Numbered from the stretch's first letter, positions 14,915 through 23,742 are shown. The stretch is DNA of 64,000 nucleotides from Allobosea sp. CRIB-10 (GCF_900112185.1 NZ_FOKP01000014.1:89036-153035), one strand, 5' to 3'. Translations and numbers: made by a program. The notes: generated by a model from the letters alone, not told the origin.

Positions 14915-16171
14915 TCAACCGCGCTCGTAGAGCAGCCGCGCCCGGATCGTGCCGTCGAGAGCGCGGATCTCCTCGATGATCTCGCGCGCGACCTCGCCGA
15001 CCGGGTCGGCTTCCATCACGACATAGCCGATCTCGCCGTCGGTCTGGAAGTTCTGGGCGGCGATGTTGATGTTGCGGCTGGCGAAGACGTCGTTGAGGCG
15101 GCGCAGCATGCCCGGCGCATTGCGCTGGACCTGGATGAAGCGGGTGCCGGCCGGGCGCGCCGGCAACTGCACCTGCGGGAAATTGACCGCGCCGACGGTC
15201 GAGCCGACATCGGAATAGTCGACCAGCTTGCGCGCCACCTCGGCTCCGATGCGCTCCTGCGCTTCCTCGGTCGAGCCGCCGATATGCGGGGTCAGGATGA
15301 CGTTGGGCAGGCCCTGGATGGGCGTGACGAAGCGCTCGCTGTTCGAGGCCGGCTCCTTCGGGAAGACGTCGACCGCGGCGCCAGCAAGCGCACCGCTGCG
15401 CAAGGCCTCGGCGAGGGCATCGAGATCGACGACCGTCCCGCGCGAATTGTTGATGAGATAGGCGCCCTGCTTCATCGCCGCGATCTCGGCCTTGCCGATC
15501 ATGTTGTGCGTGGCCGGCGTTTCCGGAACATGCAGCGAGACGACGTCGCTGTTGGCGAGCAGGGCCTTCAGGCTCTCGACCGGCTCCGTGTTGCCATGGC
15601 GCAGGCGGTCGGTGTGATCGTAATAGATCACGCGCATGCCCATCGCCTCGGCGATGTTGGAGAGCTGGCTGCCGATATTGCCGTAGCCGACGATGCCGAG
15701 CACCTTGCCGCGCACCTCGAAGGAGCCGTTGGCCGATTTGTCCCAGCCGCCCTCATGCGCCGAGCGCGAGCGGTCGGGAATGCGGCGCAGCAGCATGACG
15801 ATCTCGCCGATAGTGAGTTCGGCGACGCTGCGGGTGTTGGAGAAGGGCGCGTTGAAGACCGGGACGCCGCGCAGGCGGGCGGCGTCGAGATCGACCTGGT
15901 TGGTGCCGACCGAGAAGCAGCCGACGGCGAAGAGGCGTTTTGCAGCGGCGAAGACCGGCTCGGTCAGCTGCGTGCGCGAGCGGATGCCGAGGATATGCGT
16001 CTTCTCGATGGCTTCGATGAGCTGGGCCTCGTCGAGCGCTTTCGGCAGGCGTGTCAGGTTGGTGTAGCCGGCCTGCTGCAGGGCGGCGACGGCGGAATCG
16101 TTGATCCCCTCGAGCAGGAGGACGCGGAGTCGGTCCTTCGGGAAGGAAAGCCGGTCGGTGGGAAGGTTCAT
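14915..16171 (-). CDS. serA: D-3-phosphoglycerate dehydrogenase
   Basis: A 418-aa enzyme of the short, E. coli-like SerA form: substrate and NAD domains plus one C-terminal ACT domain. It catalyses the first step of serine synthesis. Visible marks are VGCFSVGTNQVDL (about 95-107), the Rossmann motif GIVGYGNIGSQ, the catalytic region NNSRGTVVDLDAL, and LTPHIGGSTEEAQ with the catalytic His. The C-terminal 75 residues (FIQVQRNAPGMLRRLNDVF onwards) form the ACT serine sensor. The start at 16171 fits family length. Neighbours are unrelated. Confidence 0.94.
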   Translation of the reverse strand: MNLPTDRLSFPKDRLRVLLLEGINDSAVAALQQAGYTNLTRLPKALDEAQLIEAIEKTHILGIRSRTQLTEPVFAAAKRLFAVGCFSVGTNQVDLDAARLRGVPVFNAPFSNTRSVAELTIGEIVMLLRRIPDRSRSAHEGGWDKSANGSFEVRGKVLGIVGYGNIGSQLSNIAEAMGMRVIYYDHTDRLRHGNTEPVESLKALLANSDVVSLHVPETPATHNMIGKAEIAAMKQGAYLINNSRGTVVDLDALAEALRSGALAGAAVDVFPKEPASNSERFVTPIQGLPNVILTPHIGGSTEEAQERIGAEVARKLVDYSDVGSTVGAVNFPQVQLPARPAGTRFIQVQRNAPGMLRRLNDVFASRNINIAAQNFQTDGEIGYVVMEADPVGEVAREIIEEIRALDGTIRARLLYERG

Positions 16172-16291
16172 GGCGCGCTCGGATGGTCCAGCGATGCGCC
16201 CGCTCGCCTTGTCGGGCGGAAGGCGCCGGAGCGCTCGCTATAGACCTGTTGTCGCAGCGCACAACCGCAAAGTTGTCGCGCCCGGCTCCCG

Positions 16292-17137
16292 TTAGGCGCC
16301 GGCAGCGCGCAAGGACACGCCGCCGCCCGGTGAAACGGGTGTGAGGTGCTGCTGTGGCAGCAGGAAGGGCTGGCCGGCCGGCGGCAGGCGGCTGAAGGAG
16401 AGCGAGACGCGGAAGACGCCGCGGAGCAGGTTGTCGTCGAGGATGGTCGCGGGCTCGCCCTGGGCGACGATCGCGCCCTCATGCATCACCACCAGCCGGT
16501 CGGCATAGGTCACGGCGAGGTTGAGGTCGTGCAGCACCACCAGCACGGCCGCACCCTGCGCCGCGATGGAGCGGGCGGCGTCAAGCAGCGAGAGCTGGTG
16601 GCAAAGGTCGAGGCTGGCGATCGGCTCGTCCAGGAACAGGATCTGGCGCTGCGCGACGCTGCGGCCGGCCTCCAACTGGCAGAGCGCCCGGGCGAACTGG
16701 ACGCGCTGCTGCTCGCCGCCTGAGAGGGTCTGGTATTGCCGGCCAGCAAGGCCGACGACGCCGGCCGTCTCCAGCGCCTGGGCGATGATCTCAGCCTTGC
16801 GGACGCGCGACTGCGCCCGGCCGACACCTTCCAGGCCGAGGCGCGCGACCTCGTAGACGCTGAACGGGAAGGCAAGACGCTGGTTCTGCACCATCACGGC
16901 GCGGCGGCAGGCGAGCTCCCAGGCCGGAATCTGCGGCAACGTCGCGCCGTCCATGCGGACCGAGCCCTGCGAAGGGGCAAGCTCGCCGGTAAGCAGCTTC
17001 AGCAAAGTCGACTTACCCGCGCCGTTGGGGCCGACGACGATGGTGGTGGCGCCCTCCTCCAGCGCGAGCGAGGCGCCGCGCACGAGGGTGCTACTGCGTA
17101 CCGAAAAGGACAGATCGGTCGCTTCGAGGATCGCCAT
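16292..17137 (-). CDS. hmuV: Heme ABC transporter ATP-binding protein HmuV
   Basis: A 281-aa ATPase of the FecE/BtuD type. Walker A GPNGAGKST is at about residues 38-46, the signature is LSGGEQQRVQFARAL, and Walker B is ILFLDEPIASLD followed by an H-loop in VVLHDLNLA. It powers import of heme through HmuU. It begins 2 bases after the hmuU stop, so hmuTUV is one operon. The C-terminus runs on about 30 residues beyond the core domain. There is no TonB-dependent heme receptor gene in the window. Confidence 0.9.
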   Translation of the reverse strand: MAILEATDLSFSVRSSTLVRGASLALEEGATTIVVGPNGAGKSTLLKLLTGELAPSQGSVRMDGATLPQIPAWELACRRAVMVQNQRLAFPFSVYEVARLGLEGVGRAQSRVRKAEIIAQALETAGVVGLAGRQYQTLSGGEQQRVQFARALCQLEAGRSVAQRQILFLDEPIASLDLCHQLSLLDAARSIAAQGAAVLVVLHDLNLAVTYADRLVVMHEGAIVAQGEPATILDDNLLRGVFRVSLSFSRLPPAGQPFLLPQQHLTPVSPGGGVSLRAAGA

Positions 17138-17139
17138 GC

Positions 17140-18252
17140 TCAGAGCTCCGCGATCCGGCCGCGGCGCAGCAGCAGCCAGAGGAAGAAGGGCGCGCCGATG
17201 AAGGCGGTGACGATGCCGATCGGCAGTTCGGCCGGCACGACGACGAGGCGGGCGATGATGTCGGCGCCGACTAGGAGGGCCGCGCCGCCGATTGCCGAGA
17301 GCGGCAGCAGCAGGCGGTGATCGGGCCCGATCGAGAGCCGGATCAGATGCGGCACGACGATGCCGACGAAGCCGATCACGCCGGCCGCGGCGACGCTGGC
17401 GCCGACCGCGAGCGCGACCAGCAGGATCGCGAGCGCCTTGACGCGCTGGACGGGCACGCCGAGATGATAGGCCTCGGCTTCGCCGAGCATCAGCGCGTTG
17501 AGGCCGCGTGCCAGCAGCGGAACGGCAAAGAGCAGCGGCAGCACGATCGGCGCCACCACCGAGAGCTTGGTCCAGCTCGCGCCGCCGAGGCTGCCGAGCG
17601 ACCAGAAGGTCAGGTCACGCAATTGCCGGTCGTCGGAGATGAAGGCGAGCAGGCCGGTGAGCGAGCCGGCCAATGCGCCCAGCGCGACGCCGGCGAGCAG
17701 CATGGTCGCGACCGAGGTGCGGCCCTGGCGCGTCGCGATCAGATAGAGCGCCAGCGTCGAGACGAGCCCGCCGAAGAAGGCGCCGAAGGGCAGCACGGCG
17801 AAGGGCAGCTTCATCGCGAAGCCTGTGAGGAGGCGGTCGCCGAGCACGATGGTCGCGGCGGCGGCAAGGCCGGCGCCGGCGGAGACGCCGACCAGCCCGG
17901 GATCGGCGAGTGGATTGCGGAACAGGCCCTGCATCAGCGCGCCGGAGATGGCGAGCGCCGCCCCGACCAGCGCGCCGAGCAGCAGGCGCGGCATGCGGAT
18001 ATTGAGCACGACCAGCGCCTCGCGGCTGTCGAGCAGATCGGCCGGGCCGAAGCCGAGCTTCGCCAGCAAGATGTCCGCGACGCGGCCGGGTGCGATCGCG
18101 AAGGCCCCTGCCCCGAGCGAGAGCAGCATCAGCAGCAGGCAGAGCCCGACCAGCGCCGCGACGGCGATGACGCCCTTGCGACGGTGACCGGCCGTGAGCA
18201 GGGCCAGCGCCGCAGCGCTCGCGCTCGGAGTCTGCTTCACAGCCAATGTCAT
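17140..18252 (-). CDS. hmuU: Heme ABC transporter permease HmuU (FecCD family)
   Basis: A 370-aa, roughly ten-helix permease of the FecCD family. It shows RMPRLLLGALVGAALAISGALMQG, read here in two parts, then NPLADPGLVGVSAGAG, and near the C-terminus GFVGIVVPHLIRLSIGPDHR, all characteristic. With HmuV and HmuT it imports heme across the inner membrane. The first codons overlap the hmuT stop by four bases (ATGA). The N-terminus has a 30-residue cytoplasmic stretch before the first helix. Confidence 0.92.
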   Translation of the reverse strand: MTLAVKQTPSASAAALALLTAGHRRKGVIAVAALVGLCLLLMLLSLGAGAFAIAPGRVADILLAKLGFGPADLLDSREALVVLNIRMPRLLLGALVGAALAISGALMQGLFRNPLADPGLVGVSAGAGLAAAATIVLGDRLLTGFAMKLPFAVLPFGAFFGGLVSTLALYLIATRQGRTSVATMLLAGVALGALAGSLTGLLAFISDDRQLRDLTFWSLGSLGGASWTKLSVVAPIVLPLLFAVPLLARGLNALMLGEAEAYHLGVPVQRVKALAILLVALAVGASVAAAGVIGFVGIVVPHLIRLSIGPDHRLLLPLSAIGGAALLVGADIIARLVVVPAELPIGIVTAFIGAPFFLWLLLRRGRIAEL

Positions 18253-19226
18253 TTGGCGGCGGAGAGCTGGGCGATCTTGGCGTCGGGATAGAGCTCGGCC
18301 ATCAGGTCGCGGGCCGCGTTCGGTGTGCGCGGGCCGAAGCCGAGCAGATAGAGCCCGTCCATCCGGATCAACGCTTTCTGCTTCGCCGCCGGCGTCTGCG
18401 AGAAGGCCGGCATGGCGAAGAGCTCGTCGGGACCGGCATTGTGGGCGCTGGAATGGCGCATCATCAGCACGACGTCGGGACCCGCGGTGATGATCGCCTC
18501 GTCGGTCATCGGCTTGAAGCCCTCGACGGCACTGGCGGCATTGACGCCGCCGGCGAGCGCGATGATCGCATCGGCGGTCGTGTTCCTGCCGCCGACCATG
18601 GTGCGCCCGTTCTGTAGGGAGAGCACGAACAGGACGCGCTTCTGCTTCGGCAGGCCGCTGCGCAGCTTGTCGAGCTCGTCAAAACGGGTCCTCACTGCGG
18701 CGGCGAGCTGCTGAGCCGGCTCGGCGGCGCCTGCCGCCTTGCCGATGGCTGCGATCTTCGAAACGACGGCTTCCGGGGTCAGCGCCTCCGGAATCATCGT
18801 GATCGGCGTGCCGGATTCCTTAAGCAGAGCCAGCGCGTCGGGCGGGCCGGCGCCTTCCACCGCGATGATCTGCGAAGGCTTGAGCGAAAGCACGCCCTCG
18901 GCCGAGAGAGCCCGGACATAGCCGACGCTCTTCTTTTCCTTCAATGCCTCGGGCGGCCACTGGCTGGTGGTGTCCACGCCGACGATCTTGTCCTGTTGGC
19001 CGAGCGCGTAAAGCACTTCGGTGACGACGCCGCCCGCCGCGACGATGCGTTCGGCGGTCTGCGCCTGGGCGGCGGCGATGAAGCCGCCGGAGCGAAGATC
19101 CCCCGCGAAGCCGATGGCTGCCAGCGCGCTGAGGCAAATGGCTGCGGCAAGCTCGCGCCCGAGGCGCTTCGCCTTCAGGCTGGAGAACGGTCTTGACGTC
19201 GAGGATGACAGATCGTGCATGAGCAT
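18249..19226 (-). CDS. hmuT: Periplasmic heme-binding protein HmuT
   Basis: A 325-aa exported solute-binding protein of the TroA/BtuF-like cluster A-II fold. A signal region with a hydrophobic core spans about residues 28-55, followed by ERIVAAGGVVTEVLYALG, the usual HmuT/ShuT start of the mature protein. Later marks are GVDTTSQWPPEAL and VGYVRALSAEGVLSLKPS. The N-terminus is long and charged, so the real start may be an internal Met (19220 is another candidate). It is the first gene of hmuTUV, divergent from hmuQ. Confidence 0.9.
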   Translation of the reverse strand: MLMHDLSSSTSRPFSSLKAKRLGRELAAAICLSALAAIGFAGDLRSGGFIAAAQAQTAERIVAAGGVVTEVLYALGQQDKIVGVDTTSQWPPEALKEKKSVGYVRALSAEGVLSLKPSQIIAVEGAGPPDALALLKESGTPITMIPEALTPEAVVSKIAAIGKAAGAAEPAQQLAAAVRTRFDELDKLRSGLPKQKRVLFVLSLQNGRTMVGGRNTTADAIIALAGGVNAASAVEGFKPMTDEAIITAGPDVVLMMRHSSAHNAGPDELFAMPAFSQTPAAKQKALIRMDGLYLLGFGPRTPNAARDLMAELYPDAKIAQLSAAK

Positions 19227-19270
19227 CTCGGGGCTCGCCGCGGCGCAGCAAGCGGCCTTGCAGCGGCAGC

Positions 19271-19320
19271 TTTCTACGCTAAAGTCGTTCTAAAGTATTG
19301 ACTCAGTTTATAACCATTCA
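19271..19320. promoter_or_regulatory. Candidate iron/heme-responsive promoter region between hmuT and hmuQ
   Basis: The 205-base divergent gap has an AT-rich core unlike its surroundings. TTCTAAA at 19288-19294 equals one half of the TTTAGAA...TTCTAAA iron control element bound by Irr in rhizobia, and CTAAAG is repeated directly at 19279-19284 and 19290-19295. The second inverted half is not convincing. TTGACT at 19298 and TTGAAT on the other strand near 19318 could be -35 boxes. Irr, RirA or HmuP control is inference. Confidence 0.35.
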
Positions 19321-19431
19321 AAACAACAGTCAGCGAGCCATTATTGACGGTGATATTCGGCTTTACTAAGGAGGGTCAAGAGCGGCAAAACCGCCCGACC
19401 GTCCCCTTTCAAGAGCCGCCGAGGTTTCCCG

Positions 19432-19779
19432 ATGTTCATCGCTATGAACCGCTTCAAGGTCGTCAAGGGAGAGGAGGAGGCCTTCGAGACGGTCTGGTCC
19501 TCGCGCAAGACCCGTCTCGACGAGATGCCGGGCTTCATCGCCTTCCACCTGCTGAAGGGGCCGGAGAAGGAGGACCACACCCTCTACTCCTCGCACACGA
19601 CCTGGGCCTCGAAGGACGATTTCACCGCCTGGACCAAGTCGGACCAGTTTCGCGAGTCGCACCGCAATGCCGGCCAGCCCCGGCCGAAGCCGCTCTATCT
19701 CGGCCATCCCGAGTTCGAGGGCTTCGAGACCATCCTCACCGAGCACAACCCGCATCTGCCGCGCCAGGCGGCCGAGTAA
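19432..19779 (+). CDS. hmuQ: Heme-degrading monooxygenase, HmuQ/IsdG-like (ABM domain)
   Basis: A 115-aa protein with a single antibiotic-biosynthesis-monooxygenase fold. FIAMNRFKVVKGEEEAFETVW at the N-terminus contains the conserved Asn, and PGFIAFHLL and HTTWASKDDFTAW follow. This matches the rhizobial HmuQ/HmuD group, which opens the heme ring to release iron. Position opposite hmuTUV and directly before hutX supports the call. ATG 19432 is chosen; ATG 19444 is an alternative. Symbol by analogy. Confidence 0.82.
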   Translation: MFIAMNRFKVVKGEEEAFETVWSSRKTRLDEMPGFIAFHLLKGPEKEDHTLYSSHTTWASKDDFTAWTKSDQFRESHRNAGQPRPKPLYLGHPEFEGFETILTEHNPHLPRQAAE

Positions 19780-19793
19780 GAAGGCTCCAGACG

Positions 19794-20324
19794 ATGTCGC
19801 TCGCTGAAACGCTGGCTCCGGCCGCTCCGGCCGAGGCCATGGAAAAGGTCCGGGCGGCGCTCGCCGCCAAGCCGGACGGTGTGATCGAGGCCGTCGCGCG
19901 CGAGCACGGCGTCTCGACGCTCGCCGTGCTCGAGGCGACGCCGGAGGAGCAGCGCCGCCTCATCGCCGCCGAACGGTTCGAGGCGCTCTGGCAGGAGCTC
20001 GCCACCTGGGGCACAGTGCTCTTCATCGTGCACACGCCGGATATCGTGCTGGAATGCGAGGGCTCGCTGCCGGTGGGCTCCTTCGGCCATGGCTATTACA
20101 ACATCCACGGCGACAGCCCGATCGGGGGCCATATCAAGGCCGGCAGCTGCAAGGCGATCTATCTCGTCGACCGCGCCTTCCATGGCCGCCGCTCCTGTTC
20201 GGTGCAGTTCTTCAACGGCGCCGGCGAGGCGATGTTCAAGGTCTTCGTCCGCCGCGACGCGGCGCGCGAGCTTCTGCCCGATCAAGTCGCACGTTTCGAG
20301 GCGCTGACGCGCGATTTTGCCTGA
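19794..20324 (+). CDS. hutX: Cytosolic heme utilisation carrier protein HutX/HugX
   Basis: A 176-aa protein of the HutX family, cytoplasmic heme carriers that pass heme to a degrading enzyme. Segments EVAREHGVSTLAVLE-like near the N-terminus, GSLPVGSFGHGYYNIHGDSPI in the middle (read in two parts), and IYLVDRAFHGRRSCSVQF-like near the end are typical. The ATG at 19794 lies 14 bases after hmuQ, so the two form an operon. It completes an inner-membrane-to-cytosol heme route with hmuTUV and hmuQ. Confidence 0.88.
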   Translation: MSLAETLAPAAPAEAMEKVRAALAAKPDGVIEAVAREHGVSTLAVLEATPEEQRRLIAAERFEALWQELATWGTVLFIVHTPDIVLECEGSLPVGSFGHGYYNIHGDSPIGGHIKAGSCKAIYLVDRAFHGRRSCSVQFFNGAGEAMFKVFVRRDAARELLPDQVARFEALTRDFA

Positions 20325-20354
20325 GATCGACCAGCTACGGCTGTCGGGACCCCG

Positions 20355-20389
20355 GCAAAGCCTCTGCCGGCCGCCGGGAGAGGCTTTGC
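20355..20389 (+). terminator. Hairpin downstream of hutX
   Basis: GCAAAGCCTCT (20355-20365) pairs perfectly with AGAGGCTTTGC (20379-20389), and the 13-base loop contains a further CCGG/CCGG pairing. It stands 30 bases after the hutX stop, as expected of a terminator, although only TT follows. The rest of the 20325-20567 gap shows no coding signal. Confidence 0.55.
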
Positions 20390-20567
20390 TTCGTCGGGCG
20401 ATACGCTTGTGGCGGCAGGCCGATCACTTATAAATGACGGCAATCGCCTCTTTTCCGCCATAGCGACCATCATATCGATTGAGCTGCGTCAGCGGCGCCT
20501 GAAAGGTCGAGAATTTACCAGACGTTAACCATACAGGCGCAGCCTTCAACATGCGGAGCGAAGCGAC

Positions 20568-22013
20568 GTGATCGAGCCAGTTGATCACGTGCCGGCTCCG
20601 TCAGGCGAACGCCGTGGCCAGCCAGCCGGCGCAGGCAGCCTGCTTGAGGCCCCGGCTGAGGACGCTGAGATGGCGGCGCAGCTAGCCCTGACACGGGTCA
20701 ACCTGGCCAAAGATTTAATCGGCCCCACGCTGGCCGCTGCCAACTCCAACACCTTTCCCGCCGCGCTGGTAAGGCACGGCAGCTTCCGCAACGGGGCGAT
20801 GCTGGCGTTGCGTTTCGTGCAGGCAAGGCTGCTGTCGGTGTGGGGCCTGCTGCTCGCCGCGGCCCTGTGCCCGCCCAAGGTCTTCACCGATTTCGCGATC
20901 TTCGGAGCGCTGGCGAACTTCGTCGCGATCGTGGTGCTGCTGCGTTTCGAGGCGGTTTTCTTTCAGAGCAACGACCGGATGCGGCTCGGCCGGGCCTTTC
21001 GCCTGGCGGTGGCCGCGGGCACGATGTTTCTCGCCGTGGCGACGATCCTGGTTCTGTTCGCGGCGGCGCAAAGCTGGGTGCTGCGTGGCTTCGGCGCGCT
21101 CTTCCTGATCTCCCTGGCCAGCCGGGCGGCGATCCGCCTGCTTCTGGCAGAAGCCACGGCGGAAGGCGACTTCGGCACGATCGGCAACAGCAACGTCGTT
21201 CAGGCATTGGTCCAGCCAGGAATGATGATCCTGCTGATCTGGCCGCTCGGACCGGTCTCGCTTGCCCTGTTCGCGGCCGATGCCTTCGGTCACACCGTCA
21301 CGGCGTGCTATCTCGTCTGGCGGCGACGGCACTCGCTGCTGCGGATGCTGCATCCTGCGCGCTGGTCGCTGGCCGAGCTGCTCGCTGCCGGCTGGCAATG
21401 GCGCAGCGCGCCGACTTATCTCCTGCCGTCGACCTTGCTCTCCTTTGGCTTCTCGGTAGCGCCGTTGGTGGTTCTGCCGATGTCGAGCGACCCGGTCCTG
21501 GCGGCGCATATGGTGCTGGCGATGCGTCTGCTCGACATGCCGGCGCAGATGTTCGGCGCCGTGACGACGCCACTGGTGATGAGCGATCTGCGCGGGCATC
21601 GGGATCGCGACCGGCAACGACGCGCACGCCTGTTGACATGGGCCATGATGGCCGCCGCGATCGCGCTCTTCGTCGCTATTGCCCTCGTGGCGATCGGCGC
21701 CGACCTGCTCATCCTGAATGGCACCAAATGGGGCGGTGTCGGCGAGGTGATGGCGGTCATGACGCTGTTCTATGGCTGCAGCGCGCTGGTCGGCCCCTTG
21801 CAGGAAATGGGGACCTTCTCATCGCGCCCGCGCAGCCAGATGTCGGCCAATGCCCTGGCGCTCGCCGTAATCGCGATCGTGATCTGGAGTTTCGGCAGCC
21901 TGTCGCCCGCCTTGCTTGCCGCGATCGGCCTGGTCTCGCTGCTGCGCCTGCTGCTGCATCTGCGCCTGACATGGACGGCGATCGGCAAGGCACCACTCGC
22001 GGCGGCCGCCTGA
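20568..22013 (+). CDS. Polytopic membrane protein, polysaccharide flippase-like (MOP superfamily)
   Basis: A protein of up to 481 aa. About 65 mostly hydrophilic residues are followed by about 12 hydrophobic helices. The pattern FRNGAMLALRFVQARLL at the first helix, FAIFGALANFVAIVVLLRFEAVFF after it, and LRLLDMPAQMFG later fits Wzx/RfbX-type lipopolysaccharide biosynthesis flippases, so it probably moves a lipid-linked saccharide. No glycosyltransferase cluster adjoins it. GTG 20568 has GGAG upstream; ATG 20670 is an alternative start. Its TGA coincides with the edge of a repeat. Confidence 0.7.
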   Translation: MIEPVDHVPAPSGERRGQPAGAGSLLEAPAEDAEMAAQLALTRVNLAKDLIGPTLAAANSNTFPAALVRHGSFRNGAMLALRFVQARLLSVWGLLLAAALCPPKVFTDFAIFGALANFVAIVVLLRFEAVFFQSNDRMRLGRAFRLAVAAGTMFLAVATILVLFAAAQSWVLRGFGALFLISLASRAAIRLLLAEATAEGDFGTIGNSNVVQALVQPGMMILLIWPLGPVSLALFAADAFGHTVTACYLVWRRRHSLLRMLHPARWSLAELLAAGWQWRSAPTYLLPSTLLSFGFSVAPLVVLPMSSDPVLAAHMVLAMRLLDMPAQMFGAVTTPLVMSDLRGHRDRDRQRRARLLTWAMMAAAIALFVAIALVAIGADLLILNGTKWGGVGEVMAVMTLFYGCSALVGPLQEMGTFSSRPRSQMSANALALAVIAIVIWSFGSLSPALLAAIGLVSLLRLLLHLRLTWTAIGKAPLAAAA

Positions 22014-22083
22014 AGCAATTCCGGCAGAACGATGCGCAGCGGTTCCGCTTCGGGAATCGCCCAGAAGCAATGAGAGGACGCTT
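22011..22083. repeat. Dispersed repeat, family E, degenerate copy
   Basis: It begins TGAAGCAATTCC, whose first three bases are the stop of the flippase gene, continues with GCGCAGCGGTTCCGCTTC and GGAATCGCC, and ends near AAGCAATGAGAGGA. This matches the layout of the rhizobial TAGAGCAATTCC...AGCGGTTTTCC...GGAATTGC element. The inverted TTCC/GGAA arms can fold. It is more diverged than the copies at 51769-51873 and 56704-56809. Confidence 0.5.
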
Positions 22084-22125
22084 GGACGGCGAAGCAGTGC
22101 CCGTCGGCGAGGCTCCAAGCTTGGA

Positions 22126-22848
22126 CTATTCGCGCCGGATCAGCCGGTCGGCGAGCAGCGAGGAGAAGAAGCCCGGCTTGAATTCGCGCTCGAGCCGCTC
22201 GGGATCGTACTCCTTCGCCACCCAGTCGAGGAACGGCGTGCCCTTGCTGGCGCCCTCGCGCGCATAGGTCTCGAAGAAGGCGTCGAGAATCCCGGTCTTG
22301 GCGAAGCGGAAATGGCCGTAGCGCAGCGAAAGCTCGGCCATCGCCTCTGCGAGCGGCCGCCTCTCGTGGATCAGCAGATAGAGCGCAGAGAAGAAACCGG
22401 CCCGGTCGGCGCCCGATTTACAATGGACCAGAGCAGGCGTCTGCAACCCCGCAAAAAACGCGGGGGCAGCCAGAAGGGTGTCGCGGTCCGGCGCGCCACG
22501 CGACCGCAGGACGAATTCGACCAGCGCGATGCCGTGGCGCTCGCAGGCCTCCTTCTGCAGCGGCCAGGCACCGTGCTCGCGGCCGCCGCGCAGGTTGACG
22601 ATGGTCTTGACGCCCTGGCGGGCGAACCAGGCGATGTCCGTCGGCGCCGGCTGGGCGGCGCGCCAGAGCTGCGGCGTGACGCGATGGGCGTTGAGATAGG
22701 CGAGCCGGAAGATGCCGTGATCGGACAGCAGCATATTGGCCCAGGCACGGGCGCGATCGAGCCGGCCGCGCAAGGGGCGGTCCCAGCGCGCGATCCGCGC
22801 CATGCGCCTCGCATAGCGGTCTTCCGGCCGCCGCCAGCGGTTCAGCAT
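22126..22848 (-). CDS. Tyrosine/dual-specificity phosphatase-like protein
   Basis: A 240-aa protein with the cysteine-phosphatase P-loop HCKSGADR (Cys143, Arg149). Upstream lie LWRAAQPAPTDIAWFARQG and TIVNLRGGRE, the layout of Siw14/DUF442-type phosphatases in which a short loop supplies the general acid. About 50 basic residues precede the domain. The substrate may be a phosphoprotein or an inositol-phosphate-like compound. ATG 22848 is chosen over GTG 22893. It is divergent from ppa. Confidence 0.82.
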   Translation of the reverse strand: MLNRWRRPEDRYARRMARIARWDRPLRGRLDRARAWANMLLSDHGIFRLAYLNAHRVTPQLWRAAQPAPTDIAWFARQGVKTIVNLRGGREHGAWPLQKEACERHGIALVEFVLRSRGAPDRDTLLAAPAFFAGLQTPALVHCKSGADRAGFFSALYLLIHERRPLAEAMAELSLRYGHFRFAKTGILDAFFETYAREGASKGTPFLDWVAKEYDPERLEREFKPGFFSSLLADRLIRRE

Positions 22849-22991
22849 GGGATCGCACCTGTCATCCCGGCCCGATAGCAGCGCGCGCGCCACTGCGCAA
22901 ATCGGTAACTCCGACTAAAAGCCGGGCTTGGCCTTTGCGCCACAACCGCGCATAAGGCCTCCCGAAGTTTTGTCATCGACAGGTCAGGTAC

Positions 22992-23531
22992 ATGCGGCTC
23001 GACGCCATCGCCATCGGCAAGAATCCCCCGGAAGAGGTCAACGTCGTCATCGAGGTCGCGATCGGCGGCGAACCGATCAAATACGAGATGGACAAGGAAG
23101 CCGGCACGCTCTTTGTCGACCGCTTCCTCTATACGCCGATGCGCTATCCCGGGAATTACGGCTTCATCCCGCATACGCTGTCGGAAGACGGGGACCCCTG
23201 CGACGTGCTCGTCGCCAATACCCGTCCGCTGGTGCCGGGTTCCTACATCGCGGTCCGCCCGATCGGCGTGATGATGATGGAAGACGAGGGCGGCGGCGAC
23301 GAGAAGATCATCGCGGTGCCGGTCCCCAAGCTGACCAAGCGCTACGAGAACGTGACGAACTACACCGATCTGCCGCAGATCACGCTCGACCAGATCCAGC
23401 ACTTCTTCGAGCACTACAAGGACCTGGAACCCGGCAAGTGGGTGAAGCTCACCGGCTGGGGCGACGCCGCCAAGGCCAAGCAGCTGATCGTCGAGGCGAT
23501 CGAGCGGGCCAAGAAGGCCAAGTCGGGCTGA
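22992..23531 (+). CDS. ppa: Inorganic pyrophosphatase (family I)
   Basis: A 179-aa soluble family I pyrophosphatase that hydrolyses PPi to drive biosynthetic reactions. Marks are [10 protein letters not shown] (active-site Glu and Lys), [10 protein letters not shown], the signature DGDPCDVLV with the metal-binding Asp residues, and [10 protein letters not shown]. Length is standard. It converges on galU with two repeats between. ATG 22992 follows the short gap from the phosphatase gene. Confidence 0.96.
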   Translation: MRLDAIAIGKNPPEEVNVVIEVAIGGEPIKYEMDKEAGTLFVDRFLYTPMRYPGNYGFIPHTLSEDGDPCDVLVANTRPLVPGSYIAVRPIGVMMMEDEGGGDEKIIAVPVPKLTKRYENVTNYTDLPQITLDQIQHFFEHYKDLEPGKWVKLTGWGDAAKAKQLIVEAIERAKKAKSG

Positions 23532-23562
23532 GGCCAGGACGAGGGGTCGCGCGACGCCTTTC

Positions 23563-23655
23563 CGTCATGGTCGGGCTTGTCCCGACCATCCACGTCTTCG
23601 CTGGTCAAGCGCGGTGTTCAAGACGTGCGTGCTCGCCACAAGGGCGAGTATGACG
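23563..23655. repeat. Three-stem intergenic repeat, family A, copy 3
   Basis: Third copy of the element seen at 4018-4110 and 14789-14886, with the same three stems. Stem 3 here begins GTGCTCGCC and ends GGCGAGTAT, so one base pair has changed. It lies 31 bases beyond ppa in the convergent gap with galU. Confidence 0.85.
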
Positions 23656-23680
23656 GGTAGACCTGTGCGCCCCCTGATCC

Positions 23681-23717
23681 GGCCCTTCGGGCCACCTTCT
23701 CCCGCAAGGGGAGAAGG
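23681..23717. repeat. Partial copy of repeat family D, possible bidirectional terminator
   Basis: Two adjacent hairpins: GGCCC-TTC-GGGCC at 23681-23693 and CCTTCTCCC-GCAA-GGGGAGAAGG at 23694-23717. The second is the end module of the longer elements at 44499-44633 and 63787-63918. Together with family A copy 3 it fills the ppa-galU gap, where terminators for both genes are expected. Confidence 0.6.
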
Positions 23718-23742
23718 CAAGAGCGGCACGCTCGCGCCCTGT

